From Primula veris (Eukaryota; Streptophyta; Magnoliopsida; Ericales; Primulaceae), in the NCBI GenBank assembly GCA_963682055.1, contig OY821747.1, positions 34,036,126-34,100,125 of the forward strand: DNA of 64,000 nucleotides. Reading direction: 5' to 3'. Numbering within the stretch: the stretch's first letter is position 1; every line of letters begins with the position of its first letter. Shown in pieces: positions 10,599-20,576 of this stretch. The notes under the pieces were generated by a model. That model ran no database searches. It had not been told where the DNA came from and worked only from the letters and a program-made list of their open reading frames with translations. The translations under genes were made by a program, and so were the position numbers.

Positions 10599-10937
10599 AT
10601 GACTTCTCCTCAAGAAAATAGTGGTGACAACCTTCCTGAATACATAGCTCATCTAGAAGAGGAGATGAGGAAGGCTCGTATTCTCGAAAGGAGGGTCGCC
10701 TCTCTGACCATGGAAGCTCGTTGTGCTGTTGAGATGGACGAGCGTTTGGGTGCCATGGAGAGTGAATATCAGAGGTCTCTGATCGACAATATTTGGGCGC
10801 GTGCTCGGATCAAAGAGCTCGATGCCTCTAGAGATAGGCATATTGCTTCTAAGAGAGCTTATAAATTGGCCCTCAAGAAAGTGTATGCTCGGTCCAAAAA
10901 AAAGCCTGACGATGAAACTGGCCCCTCTGCAAAATAA
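10599..10937 (+). CDS. small coiled-coil protein, Tat antisense gene 2
   Basis: A 112-aa protein paralogous to gene 1. It shares EYIAHLEEEMRKA near the N terminus and KRAYKLALKKVYARSK near the C terminus, with a variable middle rich in Arg, Glu and Met. The predicted fold is a continuous helix or coiled coil. The start is the ATG at 10599, because earlier in-frame codons are not ATG. The frame is open and ends in a lysine- and aspartate-rich tail. No known domain is recognised. Two copies with conserved ends and a diverged centre suggest selection on the protein, but this has not been tested. Confidence 0.65.
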   Translation: MTSPQENSGDNLPEYIAHLEEEMRKARILERRVASLTMEARCAVEMDERLGAMESEYQRSLIDNIWARARIKELDASRDRHIASKRAYKLALKKVYARSKKKPDDETGPSAK

Positions 10938-11302
10938 TCCTTTTTTTTTTTGTGATGTTATAATGCCCTTTTGTTGAGTAGCATCTTGTAATGAAGTTCC
11001 CCTTAATTAATGAAAATTCTTCTTTTTCTTGTTCTTGTATGATTTATTTTCCCAATGCAATTTCTCTTTACTGTGCACGCGTGTGACTTCATTAATGGGT
11101 TTTCTTGAGCCTTGTGTTTGATCTTATCCATTGAATCTTCTTACTCTTGGTGTCCAGGAATTAATCGGATTTCTTGGGCCCCGTGTTTGACCTTATCCAC
11201 TGGGTTTTCTAGAGCCCAGTGCAAAGGATAATCTCAATGTTCATGGAGATTGTTGCACTTCCCTATATTGACACGTGTCGAATCTTTCTTGAATTTTACC
11301 CT

Positions 11303-11420
11303 CTTTAAATACTTGCATGAATACAAATGTTTCTTCTCAACAGACGCATCTTCTCCTTTTTTTTTTATAAATATTTGCATGAATCCAAGCGTTTCTTCTC
11401 AACAGACGCATCTTCTCAAT
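11303..11420. repeat. tandem duplication, about 60-bp unit
   Basis: Two units share gcatgaat followed by a variable stretch and tttcttctcaacagacgcat. They lie in the promoter region upstream of antisense gene 3. Confidence 0.75.
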
Positions 11421-11490
11421 TACCCATGTTTTTCCAGAGTCTATTGGCGAACGGTTGCAATTCCCCACGTTAATCCTTCCTTAATTTATC

Positions 11491-11497
11491 TATAAAT
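11491..11497 (+). promoter_or_regulatory. TATA box of third antisense gene
   Basis: TATAAAT, 86 bases before the ATG at 11583. Confidence 0.5.
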
Positions 11498-11582
11498 ACC
11501 CTCTCAAGATATGGTTTTCTTCATAATTTCCCCCTTATCTCTCTTTGCCATATATAAAATTTTATCCTATAACTTCCTAAAA

Positions 11583-11861
11583 ATGGCTAGTTCTTCCTCC
11601 AAATCTGCCTTGGCTTTGCAAGTTGAGGCTTTTGAAGCCTCTTAAGGCCATGCACTAAAGCTGTTGAAGGATGCTGAGGAGGAGTTAAAGGTGATGCGTT
11701 ATCACCATACCGAGATGGTCCGGGAATTAACTTGGCTAAGGTCCGAGCTGGATTATTGCCGACGAGCTCGTCGGGCTCTGGTCGAGGAGAACGAGGTGTT
11801 GAGGGGGAACCCGAGGCTTAGAGATAGGGATGTCTCTGCCGGGCCTTCTCATCGATACTGA
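11583..11861 (+). pseudogene. small coiled-coil protein, Tat antisense gene 3 (one stop)
   Basis: The reading frame starts with MASSSSKSALALQVEAFEAS, is broken by a TAA at 11643-11645, and continues in the same frame for 72 residues. The second half is strongly helical (EEELKVMRYHHTEMVREL, RALVEENEVL) and ends in a Ser/Arg-rich tail. It differs from genes 1 and 2 in sequence but has the same size, orientation and TATA arrangement. The stop could be a real inactivation or a sequencing error. Function is unknown. Confidence 0.5.
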
Positions 11862-12166
11862 TCGACTTCCCCCTAGCCTTCCCCTTTTTCTTTTCTTTTT
11901 ATTATTTTTCCAATTTTCTTCATTTCTTCATCTTTTCTTTGTCTCTTTTTCCGTTTCTTCTGTGCCTCCTCTTTCTTTTTCTCCATCTTCTTTTTCTTAT
12001 GTTTATTTTCTTCGTATTTTTCACTTCTTCTTTATGTTCCTCTTCCTCTTTTATGTTTTATACTCTGTTCTCTCTATTTGAGCAGGACTCTTTTTCTTTT
12101 TTCCTTTTTCTCTTTCTTATGTTTCTTTTCTTCGCATTTCACTTCTTTTTTATGTTCCTCTTCATC

Positions 12167-12197
<31 letters not shown>

Positions 12198-12261
12198 CTT
12201 TCCTTCGTGCCTCCTGTTCGCTTGGCCTGCTGATATAGTCGATCTTCTTTGTATGATCTTC

Positions 12262-12376
12262 TGTAATAGATTTTCCTCGGATGTAATAGTTCTTTTTCTT
12301 GGATGTAATAGGTTTTTTTCTTGGATGTAATAGGTCTTTCTTGGATGTAATAGGTCTTTCTTGGATGTAATAGATT
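12262..12376. repeat. short tandem repeat, unit about 19 bp
   Basis: About six units of cttggatgtaataggt with small changes, in the 3' region of antisense gene 3 and preceded by long T-rich stretches (11880-12195). Confidence 0.8.
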
Positions 12377-12635
12377 TTCTTTTTGATGTTGTCCTCTGAT
12401 GTAATGAACGGCGATGTATCCCATCTTTATTAATGAAATTTACCTTTGCCCATTTATCTTGCACTTCTTTTTATGTTGCACTTGTGGGTTGTCGTTTTTC
12501 TGGAATGTGGACCTTTGAATATCTTGTATCTTTATTTCTTGCTGTACTGTAGCCGTCTGACATCTGAGACATGGCAGGTTGGTCAAAGATGCACGTTCCC
12601 AAGCATTGTCAGATAAGGCCATACTACCTTTGCTC

Positions 12636-12642
12636 TATAAAT
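12636..12642 (+). promoter_or_regulatory. TATA box of fourth antisense gene
   Basis: TATAAAT, 95 bases before the ATG at 12737. Confidence 0.55.
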
Positions 12643-12736
12643 ACTCATCTTTTCTTTGCAATTTATCACCTCTCACAAACTCTCTGTTTTCTTCTCTCAT
12701 CCCCCATTTCCTCCTGTACTATAACAACTTTCCAGA

Positions 12737-13216
12737 ATGTCTGTGCCCGTGGTGAGATATCATGCTCAGATGAAGAATTTAGATGCTGAGGTATCTTGGG
12801 TCCGTCATCGCATGGCCAGTCTTGAGAAGGAGTATTGTGTTTTGGCTTTGAGTTTGTTCGACTCTCATCCCGAGGAGACAATGAAGTGGACCGAGATTTC
12901 GGCCTTGAGTCGACAGCTTGATAATTTGTTGTTGCACAGAAATCACCTGGCCAACTCTTGGTACCATGCCGAGGAGATTTGGGATCATGCTCAGGATGAG
13001 TTCGATAACTCCCCTCAAGGCCTAGCTAGTATGACGGTTAGGAATGCTCGACTTGAGGAGCGCATCAGGGTCCTTACTAGGACGAACGCCGACCTCTCTA
13101 GGGAAAACGAGTGCTTGGTTGTCATGAATGACTCCTACCAAGCTCGATTAGATCGCTCTGCTCGGGTAGCTTTCTCCCGGTCTGGCAGTTCGGTTTTCCC
13201 GACCATTGATCCTTAA
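12737..13216 (+). CDS. coiled-coil protein, Tat antisense gene 4
   Basis: A 159-aa protein with an intact frame. Residues 8-40 and 95-145 look like coiled coils (for example NARLEERIRVLTRTNADLSRENE). Between them is a Trp/His-rich segment (LANSWYHAEEIWDHAQDEF). The start at 12737 is the first ATG after a TATA box at 12636. The protein ends in a Ser/Pro tail. It is the longest of the small antisense genes and shows no recognisable enzyme motif. It could assemble with other coiled-coil products of the cluster, which is inference from shared character only. Confidence 0.6.
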   Translation: MSVPVVRYHAQMKNLDAEVSWVRHRMASLEKEYCVLALSLFDSHPEETMKWTEISALSRQLDNLLLHRNHLANSWYHAEEIWDHAQDEFDNSPQGLASMTVRNARLEERIRVLTRTNADLSRENECLVVMNDSYQARLDRSARVAFSRSGSSVFPTIDP

Positions 13217-13384
13217 TTTGATTGGGCCAGTGCTCTGATGTATTTTCCCCTTTGTAATTTGTATTTCGTTTTCCTTTACTGTATCTGGGAAGTTGTACCT
13301 TTTCGTATCTCGTGCCTTTGCCATGTGAACTGTTGCAACGCCTCGTACTTTCTGTTTCTTCGTTTCTTGTGCCCTTTGATTCCT

Positions 13385-13391
13385 TATAAAT
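13385..13391 (+). promoter_or_regulatory. TATA box of fifth antisense gene
   Basis: TATAAAT, 82 bases before the ATG at 13473. Confidence 0.55.
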
Positions 13392-13472
13392 GCTCCCTAT
13401 TGTTTGTACTTCACTACCAATCCTTTCTCTTGTTTTATAATTTTTTCTTCTTCTAACTTGCTTTTATTCAAG

Positions 13473-13833
13473 ATGGCTCCCATCACTAGATCTGCTGCCA
13501 AAAAGAAGGTCCTTCTTGAAGAGGAGCCTACTTTTATTTTACCTCATCCCCCTGGTTTGGGGAAGAGGAATTGACTCCACTTCAGTTGAAAGAAATTGAG
13601 ATGTCGTGGCTGAAGCCGATCTTAAGTGTGCTCAGACCGAAGTGAGGCGGTTTAAACAGTATTGGGAGGAGGAGAGGGCTGCTCGTTTTGAAGCCGAGCA
13701 GAAGTGCAAGTCTCAATCTCATGCTTTAAAACAAGTAGAGATTGGTATTTCCCATTTGATTAGGGAAAAAGAGCGTCTGGAGGAGCTCTTGGCAAAGAAG
13801 GATGCCGACGTGGGGGGTAGTTCCAAGAAGTAG
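13473..13833 (+). pseudogene. coiled-coil protein, Tat antisense gene 5 (frameshifted)
   Basis: It begins MAPITRSAAKKKVLLEEE, then loses frame around 13560-13610, where coding-like sequence can be followed through all three frames. From 13606 it continues as a clear coiled coil (ADLKCAQTEVRRFKQYWEEE ... REKERLEELLAKKDADV) to the stop at 13833. A polyadenylation-like gaataaaac follows about 70 bases later. Size, orientation and promoter layout match the other small antisense genes. At least two small indels separate the halves. Confidence 0.5.
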
Positions 13834-13930
13834 GATGGGTGTTTTTTCTTGTAAACTTTTCTTTTCCCGTTGTACGTGTTTGTTTGTATCCCCCTTCGTG
13901 GATGAATAAAACTTCTGCTTTTGCAATTTG

Positions 13931-13935
<5 letters not shown>

Positions 13936-13971
<36 letters not shown>

Positions 13972-13983
13972 TTATTTTTTTTT
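13936..13983. repeat. AT microsatellite and T run
   Basis: A (TA)n stretch followed by a T-rich run, just after the presumed 3' end of antisense gene 5. Confidence 0.85.
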
Positions 13984-14601
13984 TTGCTTTGCCTTTATGT
14001 TGAAACCATACGATGGTCCTAAGTATTGGACATCGAGCAGAGTGCACGATTATCCCCCCGGAGAGCGTTGCTAGATCGGACGCTGACAAGCCGTCGAGCT
14101 AGGAACGGTCTTCGTCGACCGTGATCGGTGGTCTTATGACAATAACCTGCTTGGCGTCGAGGAACGTAACCGGGATGCCTCCTCGGTGTAGTATTATGGG
14201 TAGCGTATGCTGTAAGCTTTTCGTGGTGGGGTCCACTGGCCGTTTATATAGGTGTAATGATGTGAACTGCATTGGTTAGTGTGATATACAGTCTGAGGTG
14301 GCAGGATCTAGAGCGTTGATTTGTTGAAAATAGTTGTTGTGGATTTTTATGTGGCTTGAAAAAAAAGTAAACCTCTGTCACACGAAAGGACGGTTATTAT
14401 TTTATTCTTTTTGTGGCTCCACTCCTTTTTAACTATGCTGAGTAACTCTTTTTGGTTTTATCCCATAATCTTCTGAAAAAGATCTCTTATTTTCTCTCTC
14501 TAGGGTTTGTGTTTCCCGCCAAAAGATATTCTGACTTTCCCCAGAGTTTCTTCTTATTGCAAAAATATTTGCTGCGGCGATCTCCGATTTGCCCTTTAAT
14601 C

Positions 14602-17079
14602 ATGACTGTAGGTGCTTTCGTATTTTGTGGGGCTTTCTGTATATCTCTGTGCTTAGGGTCTTATGTTTGATTTGTTGTTGTCATGTATGTTGTGTGGATA
14701 TGTGTTCTTGCTTGCCTATATATGTCTATCTATGTTGGTGATTGGTGGTTTTTCGTTATGTATAGGATTTTCGTTTTTTGGGTTGTTGGAAAAGTGTAGG
14801 GTTTCTGGTAATTGGGGGGGGGGGGACCTGTTTCGTGTGATATGTTTGTGGTTAGTATATTGATGAAGTTTTTATGACGTTTGGATAGGAAATTTTGGCC
14901 CAATGCGTGGCTCAAGTGGGACCATTTGTGGAAGAGGATTTTAAGAAGCTGGCCGGGATACCCGACGACATTCATATTCGACTGCCTGTCTCCGATGAGG
15001 AAGTCATGGGGGTTGTTCCTGCCGGCGAGGTAGTTGTTCGTTCCTCGGCGTTTTTTACGGGGGGCCTTAGACTTCCTTTCACTGAATGGATGGCCTCGTT
15101 CTTTGAGGCTGTCCAGATTGCCCCGGCCTAATTGGCCCTGAATGGCTATCAACCCTGAACGGTATTCGAAGGTTGTCGGAGGTGTCAGTGATCAATGTCG
15201 AACTGAAAGATGTGTTCGGGGTCTACAGTTTGAGCTTTGATCGTCATAGCTCTTATTTAAAGACGTTGCGCTCCTTCTCTCGGCTGGTCATCGGTCTGCC
15301 GGATACCAACAAGGAGCATAACCTGGGTATTGTGATTGCTTCTGGAGACTGGGGTTGTGCCGGGCACCAGATTCAGGGATCGGCAACCACTGCTCCTGAT
15401 ATTCCAGACCTCGGCGCTCCCAATGTCGAAGCTCTTTTAGCCCTGTGGAAGTGGTGGGGGCCTGGACCGACTAAGGACCCGACAAGTCATACTGCTCCCA
15501 TGCTGTTAGGTTATCCTGCAGGGCCAGTGACCAAGGGTAATCCTGTGCCGGAGATTCCCATAGAGCCGGAGGAGGAATTCCTCAAAATCGTTAAGGCTCG
15601 AAGCGTTTCTCAGGGTGGGAGGAGGCCTGTTCGTCCTAAGCGCTGTGCAGCAGACACCGTTGCTGGGACCCCGAAGAGGTCTAGGGTGTCGGATACATCG
15701 GGGAATGAGAAGGTTCCTGACGTCGTTACAGATGTGGTGTCGGTCATCTCTCCTCAAGATGAATCCACCGAGGCGGCTTCCTCTGAGGTTGATGTACGTG
15801 CAATATTTTTGTGAATTGTCTTCTACTTCCATTGTTCTTCTCTTTATTTGTTATCATGTTTCAGCTATTGACTTCTTCATTGGTTACCCTTGCCCTTGCC
15901 CGGTCAATGGGTATTGTTGTGTTTCAAGGGTCGTTCGATAACATATTCGGACATCTTAACCTCATGGTGAACATGGGTGAGGATACGATGAAACTGCCCG
16001 TCATGTCGCCCATCCGAACTGAGGATGTGAGTGAGCGCATGGCCCTTGAGACTGGTCCGTTGGAGAAGGAGGTTTGGGAGGAAGTGGAGGTGATAGCCGG
16101 CAAGGATATTGCCGAGGAGGTTGTGCTGAGAGGGGAGGATGAGGTTCCCCCTAGCCCGGAAAAGGTGGTGGTGGACGGGGTCACAATGACCCGTTACATT
16201 GATCGGTGTGGGGGCAAATTGCTGGAGCAATCCCGAGCTTTAAGGATGGGGTATACTGCTCTGAAGCCCCTCGTCTTCAAGGATGCAGAGGAAATGGCTG
16301 CGCGTCCTTTAGGGTCGGTCCTTGAGCAGGCCAACAATGATGTGCTTCGGGTATGTTTCGTGTGTCTTTTGTTATTTAGTTCGTTATGCCTTTAGTTGGC
16401 TGGTGTCTAATGTTTTCGATTACAGGCTTTCGTGGGTACCGTAGTACTGAGGGATCAGTTGACGGCGCTCGAGACCGAGAAAGAGAAGCTAATTGCCGAA
16501 AATAAGGCAATGGCTGAGCTCGAAGCTGAGAAAGAGAAGCTAATTGCCGAAAATAAGGCAATGGCTTAGGAGAAAGCTCAGATGGTGAAGTTAGCCGCTG
16601 ATTATGACAAAGTGGTGGGAGATAACTTGCGCCTGACCAAGGAGGTTGAAAGGTTGGAGGCCAAGAAGGAGCTTATGGTCGAAAATTATGACCTATTAGA
16701 AGCCGATAACGTGCTCATGGCAGAGGATATGGAGGCGGAAAAATCCGAGGTTGCTTCTTTGAAAGCGGCGCAATTGGAAGAGCGGACAAAGTTTAAAGCG
16801 ATTGCCAACTTTTCCGTCTTTTGCGCTCATGTTCGTGCCCTGAATTTTGCAAAGGTACCTCTGTCGGACCGGGCATGGTCGGAATTGGTTTATCCCTGTC
16901 CGCAAGGTGCACCGCCGAAGCCTCTAGATTGGGCCAATCTTCGGGATGAGGAGCTTCCCCGGCTGCCGGGGCATACGACCTCAACGGCGCTCCGTCCCCA
17001 TTCCGAGTCAGCTCCTTCTACTCTTCGGTATGCTACGGCTGCTACTCCCCCACCGGCATCTTCTCAGGTGGAACACTGA
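14602..17079 (+). pseudogene. Tat antisense gene 6: PF04195-like domain plus coiled coil
   Basis: Multi-exon gene opposite to gag-pol. Phase-consistent exons are 14602-14607 (ATG ACT), 14889-15793, 15865-16350 and 16426-17079. Exon 2 encodes a segment resembling the Pfam 'putative gypsy type transposon' domain (PF04195): a GEVVVRSSAFFTGGLRLPF core, then a block ending FGVYSLSF after the frame break. Exons 3 and 4 give an acidic region and a long coiled coil. Breaks are a TAA at 15129-15131, a one-base frameshift at about 15135-15160, and a TAG at 16567-16569. Alternatively exon 4 could end at 17067 and splice to 17291. The domain's role is not known. Its association with gypsy elements is documented, and the assignment here is from memory of the family pattern. 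Confidence 0.6.
16465..16566. repeat. tandem duplication, 51-bp unit, in coiled coil
   Basis: Two copies of a 51-base (17-codon) unit with the core EKEKLIAENKAMA. In-frame duplication lengthens the coiled coil of antisense gene 6. A stop codon follows directly after the second unit. Confidence 0.9.
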
Positions 17080-17290
17080 TCATATACTTGTAGTATTTTT
17101 TGTGTAGCTTAGTGTAGGGTTTGCTTCTTTTTTTTGTACCCGGATTGTGGGATGTTTTTGCATCTATAAGGACATTCTGTTGGGAAGTTGATAATATACG
17201 TGCTTCTTTTTCTTCCTGTTTGGCTTTCTTAGTTAATTTCGTTTTGTTCGTTGTTGTCATCTTTTGAAGGACACCTAAAAATCTTGTCAG

Positions 17291-17887
17291 GTACCTGTTA
17301 ATCCCCTGGCCATGGTGGTCTGGGCCTCTCCTAGTTGTAGTGTAGATGATACTGTTATAGGTGGTCCAGAAAGGTCTAAGGCGTCCCTAACTGTGGAATT
17401 GAATGCTGCTCGCCGTAAAATCGAGGATCTTAATATTCATATTTCAAACTTGTCGATTCGGTTACGCGATTTGGGAGAGAAATTCAGCAAGAAGACCGCC
17501 TACTACACAGCAAACAAGGGTAAGGCCAAAGAGCTTCTTGGTGCACTTCGGCGCTCTCGTGATGAAGCCCGGGGCCGGGTGACGAGTTTGAACTTGGTGT
17601 TAGGGGCCGTTTTCGAAGACGCGGACCTGCTATTATCCTTCGTCAAGGCCTATTGGAGTCGGGCTCATGCACTAGAGGTGTATGAGTATGTGAATGGTAC
17701 CCATGGTGTGACCCGAGCGGAGCGTATGGTTGACACTAAGGCCTGGTTAACCGAAACGACGGATGCGTTGAATAGCTTTGATGCCTTGGTAAGGGGTCGG
17801 TTGGGCACGCAGATAGTCTCTCTGAGGGACATTCATTTTGCTGACGCCGCCGAGACCTCGGCTTCCGTCGGGGGTTTATCTGACTGA
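17291..17887 (+). CDS. probable further exon of Tat antisense gene, coiled coil
   Basis: An open frame preceded by a splice acceptor (cttgtcag) at 17290 and ending in TGA at 17887. Residues 30-90 form a basic coiled coil (ELNAARRKIEDLNIHISNL ... RRSRDEARGRV). The rest is helical with no motif I recognise. If exon 4 of the preceding gene ends at its cag/gtggaa donor (17067), this exon joins in phase 0, which would make one long gene. It could also be a separate small gene starting at the ATG at 17312. Confidence 0.5.
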   Translation, partial: VPVNPLAMVVWASPSCSVDDTVIGGPERSKASLTVELNAARRKIEDLNIHISNLSIRLRDLGEKFSKKTAYYTANKGKAKELLGALRRSRDEARGRVTSLNLVLGAVFEDADLLLSFVKAYWSRAHALEVYEYVNGTHGVTRAERMVDTKAWLTETTDALNSFDALVRGRLGTQIVSLRDIHFADAAETSASVGGLSD

Positions 17888-18014
17888 GTTTTGAGAGTAG
17901 TTTGCATTTTGAGTTTCTTCAGGCTTGCATAAAAAATATTATTTATTTAGATTTGGCTTTGTCGGTTCTTTAGTTGTATTGATGCCACTGTCTTTTTCCC
18001 TCTTTTCTTCGTAG

Positions 18015-18464
18015 GGATTTCCTACTGTGGTACAGCAGACTGGCTCTGCGCCCCCTGTTAGCGTGGGGCAAGAACCTACTGGTGCTGCCCGGGTTGGGGG
18101 TTCGTCCGACGCGGCAGAGGAGGCTCGTGCCCATTTACCTCATATTCTGATGGGAAAGAACGAAAAGCTGCAAGTTCAATGCGCTCGGCTTAAGAAAAAA
18201 TTGCGAACTCAATCTGCGTCATTCCGTGCTTATGTGGGACGTACCGAACATGTTTATGAGGTGCAAGAGCATCGTCTGGCCCGGTATTGGCGTTTAAAGG
18301 ATAAATGGTTTGGTAAATTAAAGCTGTTAATACCCCACGCCAATGTCTTGATGAAATTCGTTCGTGCGTCTACACGTCGACATGATGCCTCTACTGAACT
18401 GTATGAAGCTCGTCAGCACCCTGTGGACGAAGCTCATCTTAAGGGTGCGTCTGCTGCCCATTAG
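18015..18464 (+). CDS. probable last exon of Tat antisense gene, coiled coil
   Basis: An open frame after a pyrimidine-rich acceptor (cttcgtag) at 18014, ending at a TAG. It has a low-complexity Ala/Gly start, then a helical and strongly basic middle (NEKLQVQCARLKKKLRTQSA) and a His/Arg-rich end. There is no in-frame ATG near its start, which favours an exon over a separate gene. Function unknown. Confidence 0.45.
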   Translation, partial: GFPTVVQQTGSAPPVSVGQEPTGAARVGGSSDAAEEARAHLPHILMGKNEKLQVQCARLKKKLRTQSASFRAYVGRTEHVYEVQEHRLARYWRLKDKWFGKLKLLIPHANVLMKFVRASTRRHDASTELYEARQHPVDEAHLKGASAAH

Positions 18465-18478
18465 AATTCAAGGGGGTC

Positions 18479-19325
18479 AGAATTCGCAGCCCGGCTCGAG
18501 GTGGGGCAACATGTGGGTATTTATACGACCAATTTCGATTTTCTTGTTTCTGAGGAGCGTTTTGAGGGTCAAGAGTCCGACGAAGACACGGCGACAGATG
18601 ACGAGGAGGTTGGGCTAAGTCATGTACCGACATGTTCGTCATGTAGCAGTTCGTCTTAGTTGCTTGCTTTATCTATTCGTCGTACATTATTACCTCCGTA
18701 ACGTGGGCGTGAACTATTTGCTTCATTCCTTTATTCGTATATTGGATCTTTTTATTGTCTTGTTGATACTTCCTTGATTGGATTGTTTTTCCTTTGTTTT
18801 CTTTGCTTGGTAATTGGTCGCCTCCGTAATGCGGGCTTGAATTATTCTTCTAGTCTCTTTACTTTCTTCGACCCTTGCCTGCTGGATTAGTTGGTACCTG
18901 CATATCTGCCTCCGGTTTATTGGAGGACTTTAGTAGTCCTAGGCGTTCTTTTAGACCTGCCATGTTGGGAATTTCATAGCATCCCTAGGCACGTCTGCCG
19001 TTTGGGAATTTCATATGCCTCCGGTTCATCGGAGGACTTTAGTATTCCTAGGCATACCCTTAGGCATGCCGTTTGAGAATTTCATATGCCTCCGGCTCAT
19101 TGGAGGACTTTAGTATTCCTAGGAATACCCTTAGGCATGCCGTTTGAGATTTTCATATGCCTCCGGCTCATCGGAGGACTTTAGTATTCCTAGGCATACC
19201 CTTAGGCATGCCGTTTGAGAATTTCAGCTGCACTTATTAGACAGTATGACAAGATAATGCACTTATTCAAAAGACAATGTCATTAAGCAGGAGAGGTAAG
19301 ATAGTACATGTACTGGTATGCTAGT
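18479..19325. other. spacer between antisense genes and pol 3' end
   Basis: No gene is seen. It contains two related blocks with cctccgtaa and gcgggc or gtgggc (about 18690 and 18820) and the 72-bp tandem repeats listed separately. The antisense genes and gag-pol converge here. Confidence 0.6.
18906..19228. repeat. tandem repeat, unit about 72 bp, with internal palindromes
   Basis: Four to five units, the last three almost identical. Each contains cctccggctcatcggagg (stem cctccg/cggagg), cctaggcat, and ccttaggcatgccgtttgag. The array lies where the antisense genes and pol converge, so a 3'-end or terminator role is possible but unproven. Confidence 0.88.
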
Positions 19326-20222
19326 TTACACGTAGTACTTCTTCAGGTTAGCCACATTCCAAGAATTTTTCTCTCCTCTGCTATTTTCAAACATAACGCT
19401 TTTGATTTTGTAGGAAACTGGGCTTGTCCTTTTTACGATCTCGTATGGTCCTTCCCAGGTGGGGCTCAGTTTGCCATGTATTTCATTACGGGTATAGACC
19501 GTTACTTTTCGCAGCACCAGTTCTCCTACCATGAATTCCTTGGTCCCTTTTACTTTCTTATCATAAGCTTGCTTAACGCTTTGTTGATATTTTGCTAGGG
19601 TAAGGGCTGCTATCTCTCGTTTCTCGTCTATCATGTCGAGTTCCTCTCTCATTCTTTGTTCATTGTTTCCCTGCTGGACTAAGGTTGTTCGGAGTGTAGG
19701 TAGCCCAATTTCTGTTGGTATAATGTCCTCGATGTCGTACGCTAAGCTGAACGGTGTTTCCTTGGTGCCCGTCTTCGGCGTGGTTCGACATGACCATAAG
19801 ACGTTGAGTAGCCGCTCGGGCCATCTCCCCTTTGCTTGTTCAAGGGTTGTCTTGATACCATCTAGTATTGTCCTGTTTGACACTTCAGCTTGTCCGTTGC
19901 CCTGTGGGTATGTCGGCGTTGAATAAAACTTCCGGATACCTAGTTCTTCATACCATAGCTGTAGATTGGCATCTTTGAACTGGGTTCCGTTGTCGGCGAC
20001 TATAGCATATGGTATGCCGAACCTGGTGATGATGTACTCCCAGATGAATTGTTTAACGTTGCTGGCTTTGATTTCTCGGAGGGGTTTAGCTTCGACCCAC
20101 TTGGTGAAATAATCAGTCACGACGATCAGATATTCCACGCTGCCAGGTGCTCTTGGAAGTTTGCCGACCAAATCAATTGCCCATTGTGCAAACGGCCACG
20201 GAGCCGATACTGGGGTCATCAT
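19326..20222 (-). pseudogene. Tat-element integrase core and C-terminal domain
   Basis: Gypsy integrase. The first catalytic Asp is in WAIDLVGKLP, the second in IVADNGTQF, and the Glu in NGQAEVSNR, which is the complete DDE triad. The C-terminal part has the GELVLRKV and GKLSPTWEGPYEI blocks typical of the gypsy integrase end domain. It finishes at the TAA at 19326 (LKKYYV). The frame continues from the zinc-binding segment at 20249-20576 but is separated from it by a TGA. It would insert the element DNA. Confidence 0.92.
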
Positions 20223-20248
20223 GGACGATGGGAGCCGAGATATCTTGG

Positions 20249-20576
20249 CTAATCATTGGCACTTGTCGCATCTTTGGACGTAGACGTCAGCGTCTCTCTT
20301 GATATAGGGCCACCAATAACCTTGCGTAATGGCTTTGTTGGCGAGAGACCTCCCTTTGATGTGTGCTCCGCAGGATCCTTCGTGGATTTCCTCCAAGACT
20401 GAATGTTGCAGCTCGGGCCGGACGCACAGAAGGTGGGGTCCGTGGTAACTGGATTTGTACAGTTTGTCGTCCTCGGATAGCCAGAACCGAGGGCCTTTCT
20501 TGTGATTTTCAATGCTTTTATCTTGTCTGATGGGAGCGTCCCATTTCGCAGATAGTGCATCATGTCGTCCATCCAC
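20249..20576 (-). pseudogene. Tat-element integrase zinc-binding domain
   Basis: The HHCC domain that precedes the integrase core: the HEGSCGAHIKGR stretch provides the two His and the QRCDKCQ stretch the two Cys, with the conserved GYWWPYI between. A TGA directly after the second Cys (the usual sequence reads on) interrupts the frame. It is out of frame with the RNase H segment upstream. Confidence 0.88.

Noticed and set aside
11830..12464. Phe/Ser-rich frames on plus and Lys-rich frames on minus
   Set aside because: They come from T-rich low-complexity DNA and the 19-bp tandem repeat at 12262-12376, with no coding character.
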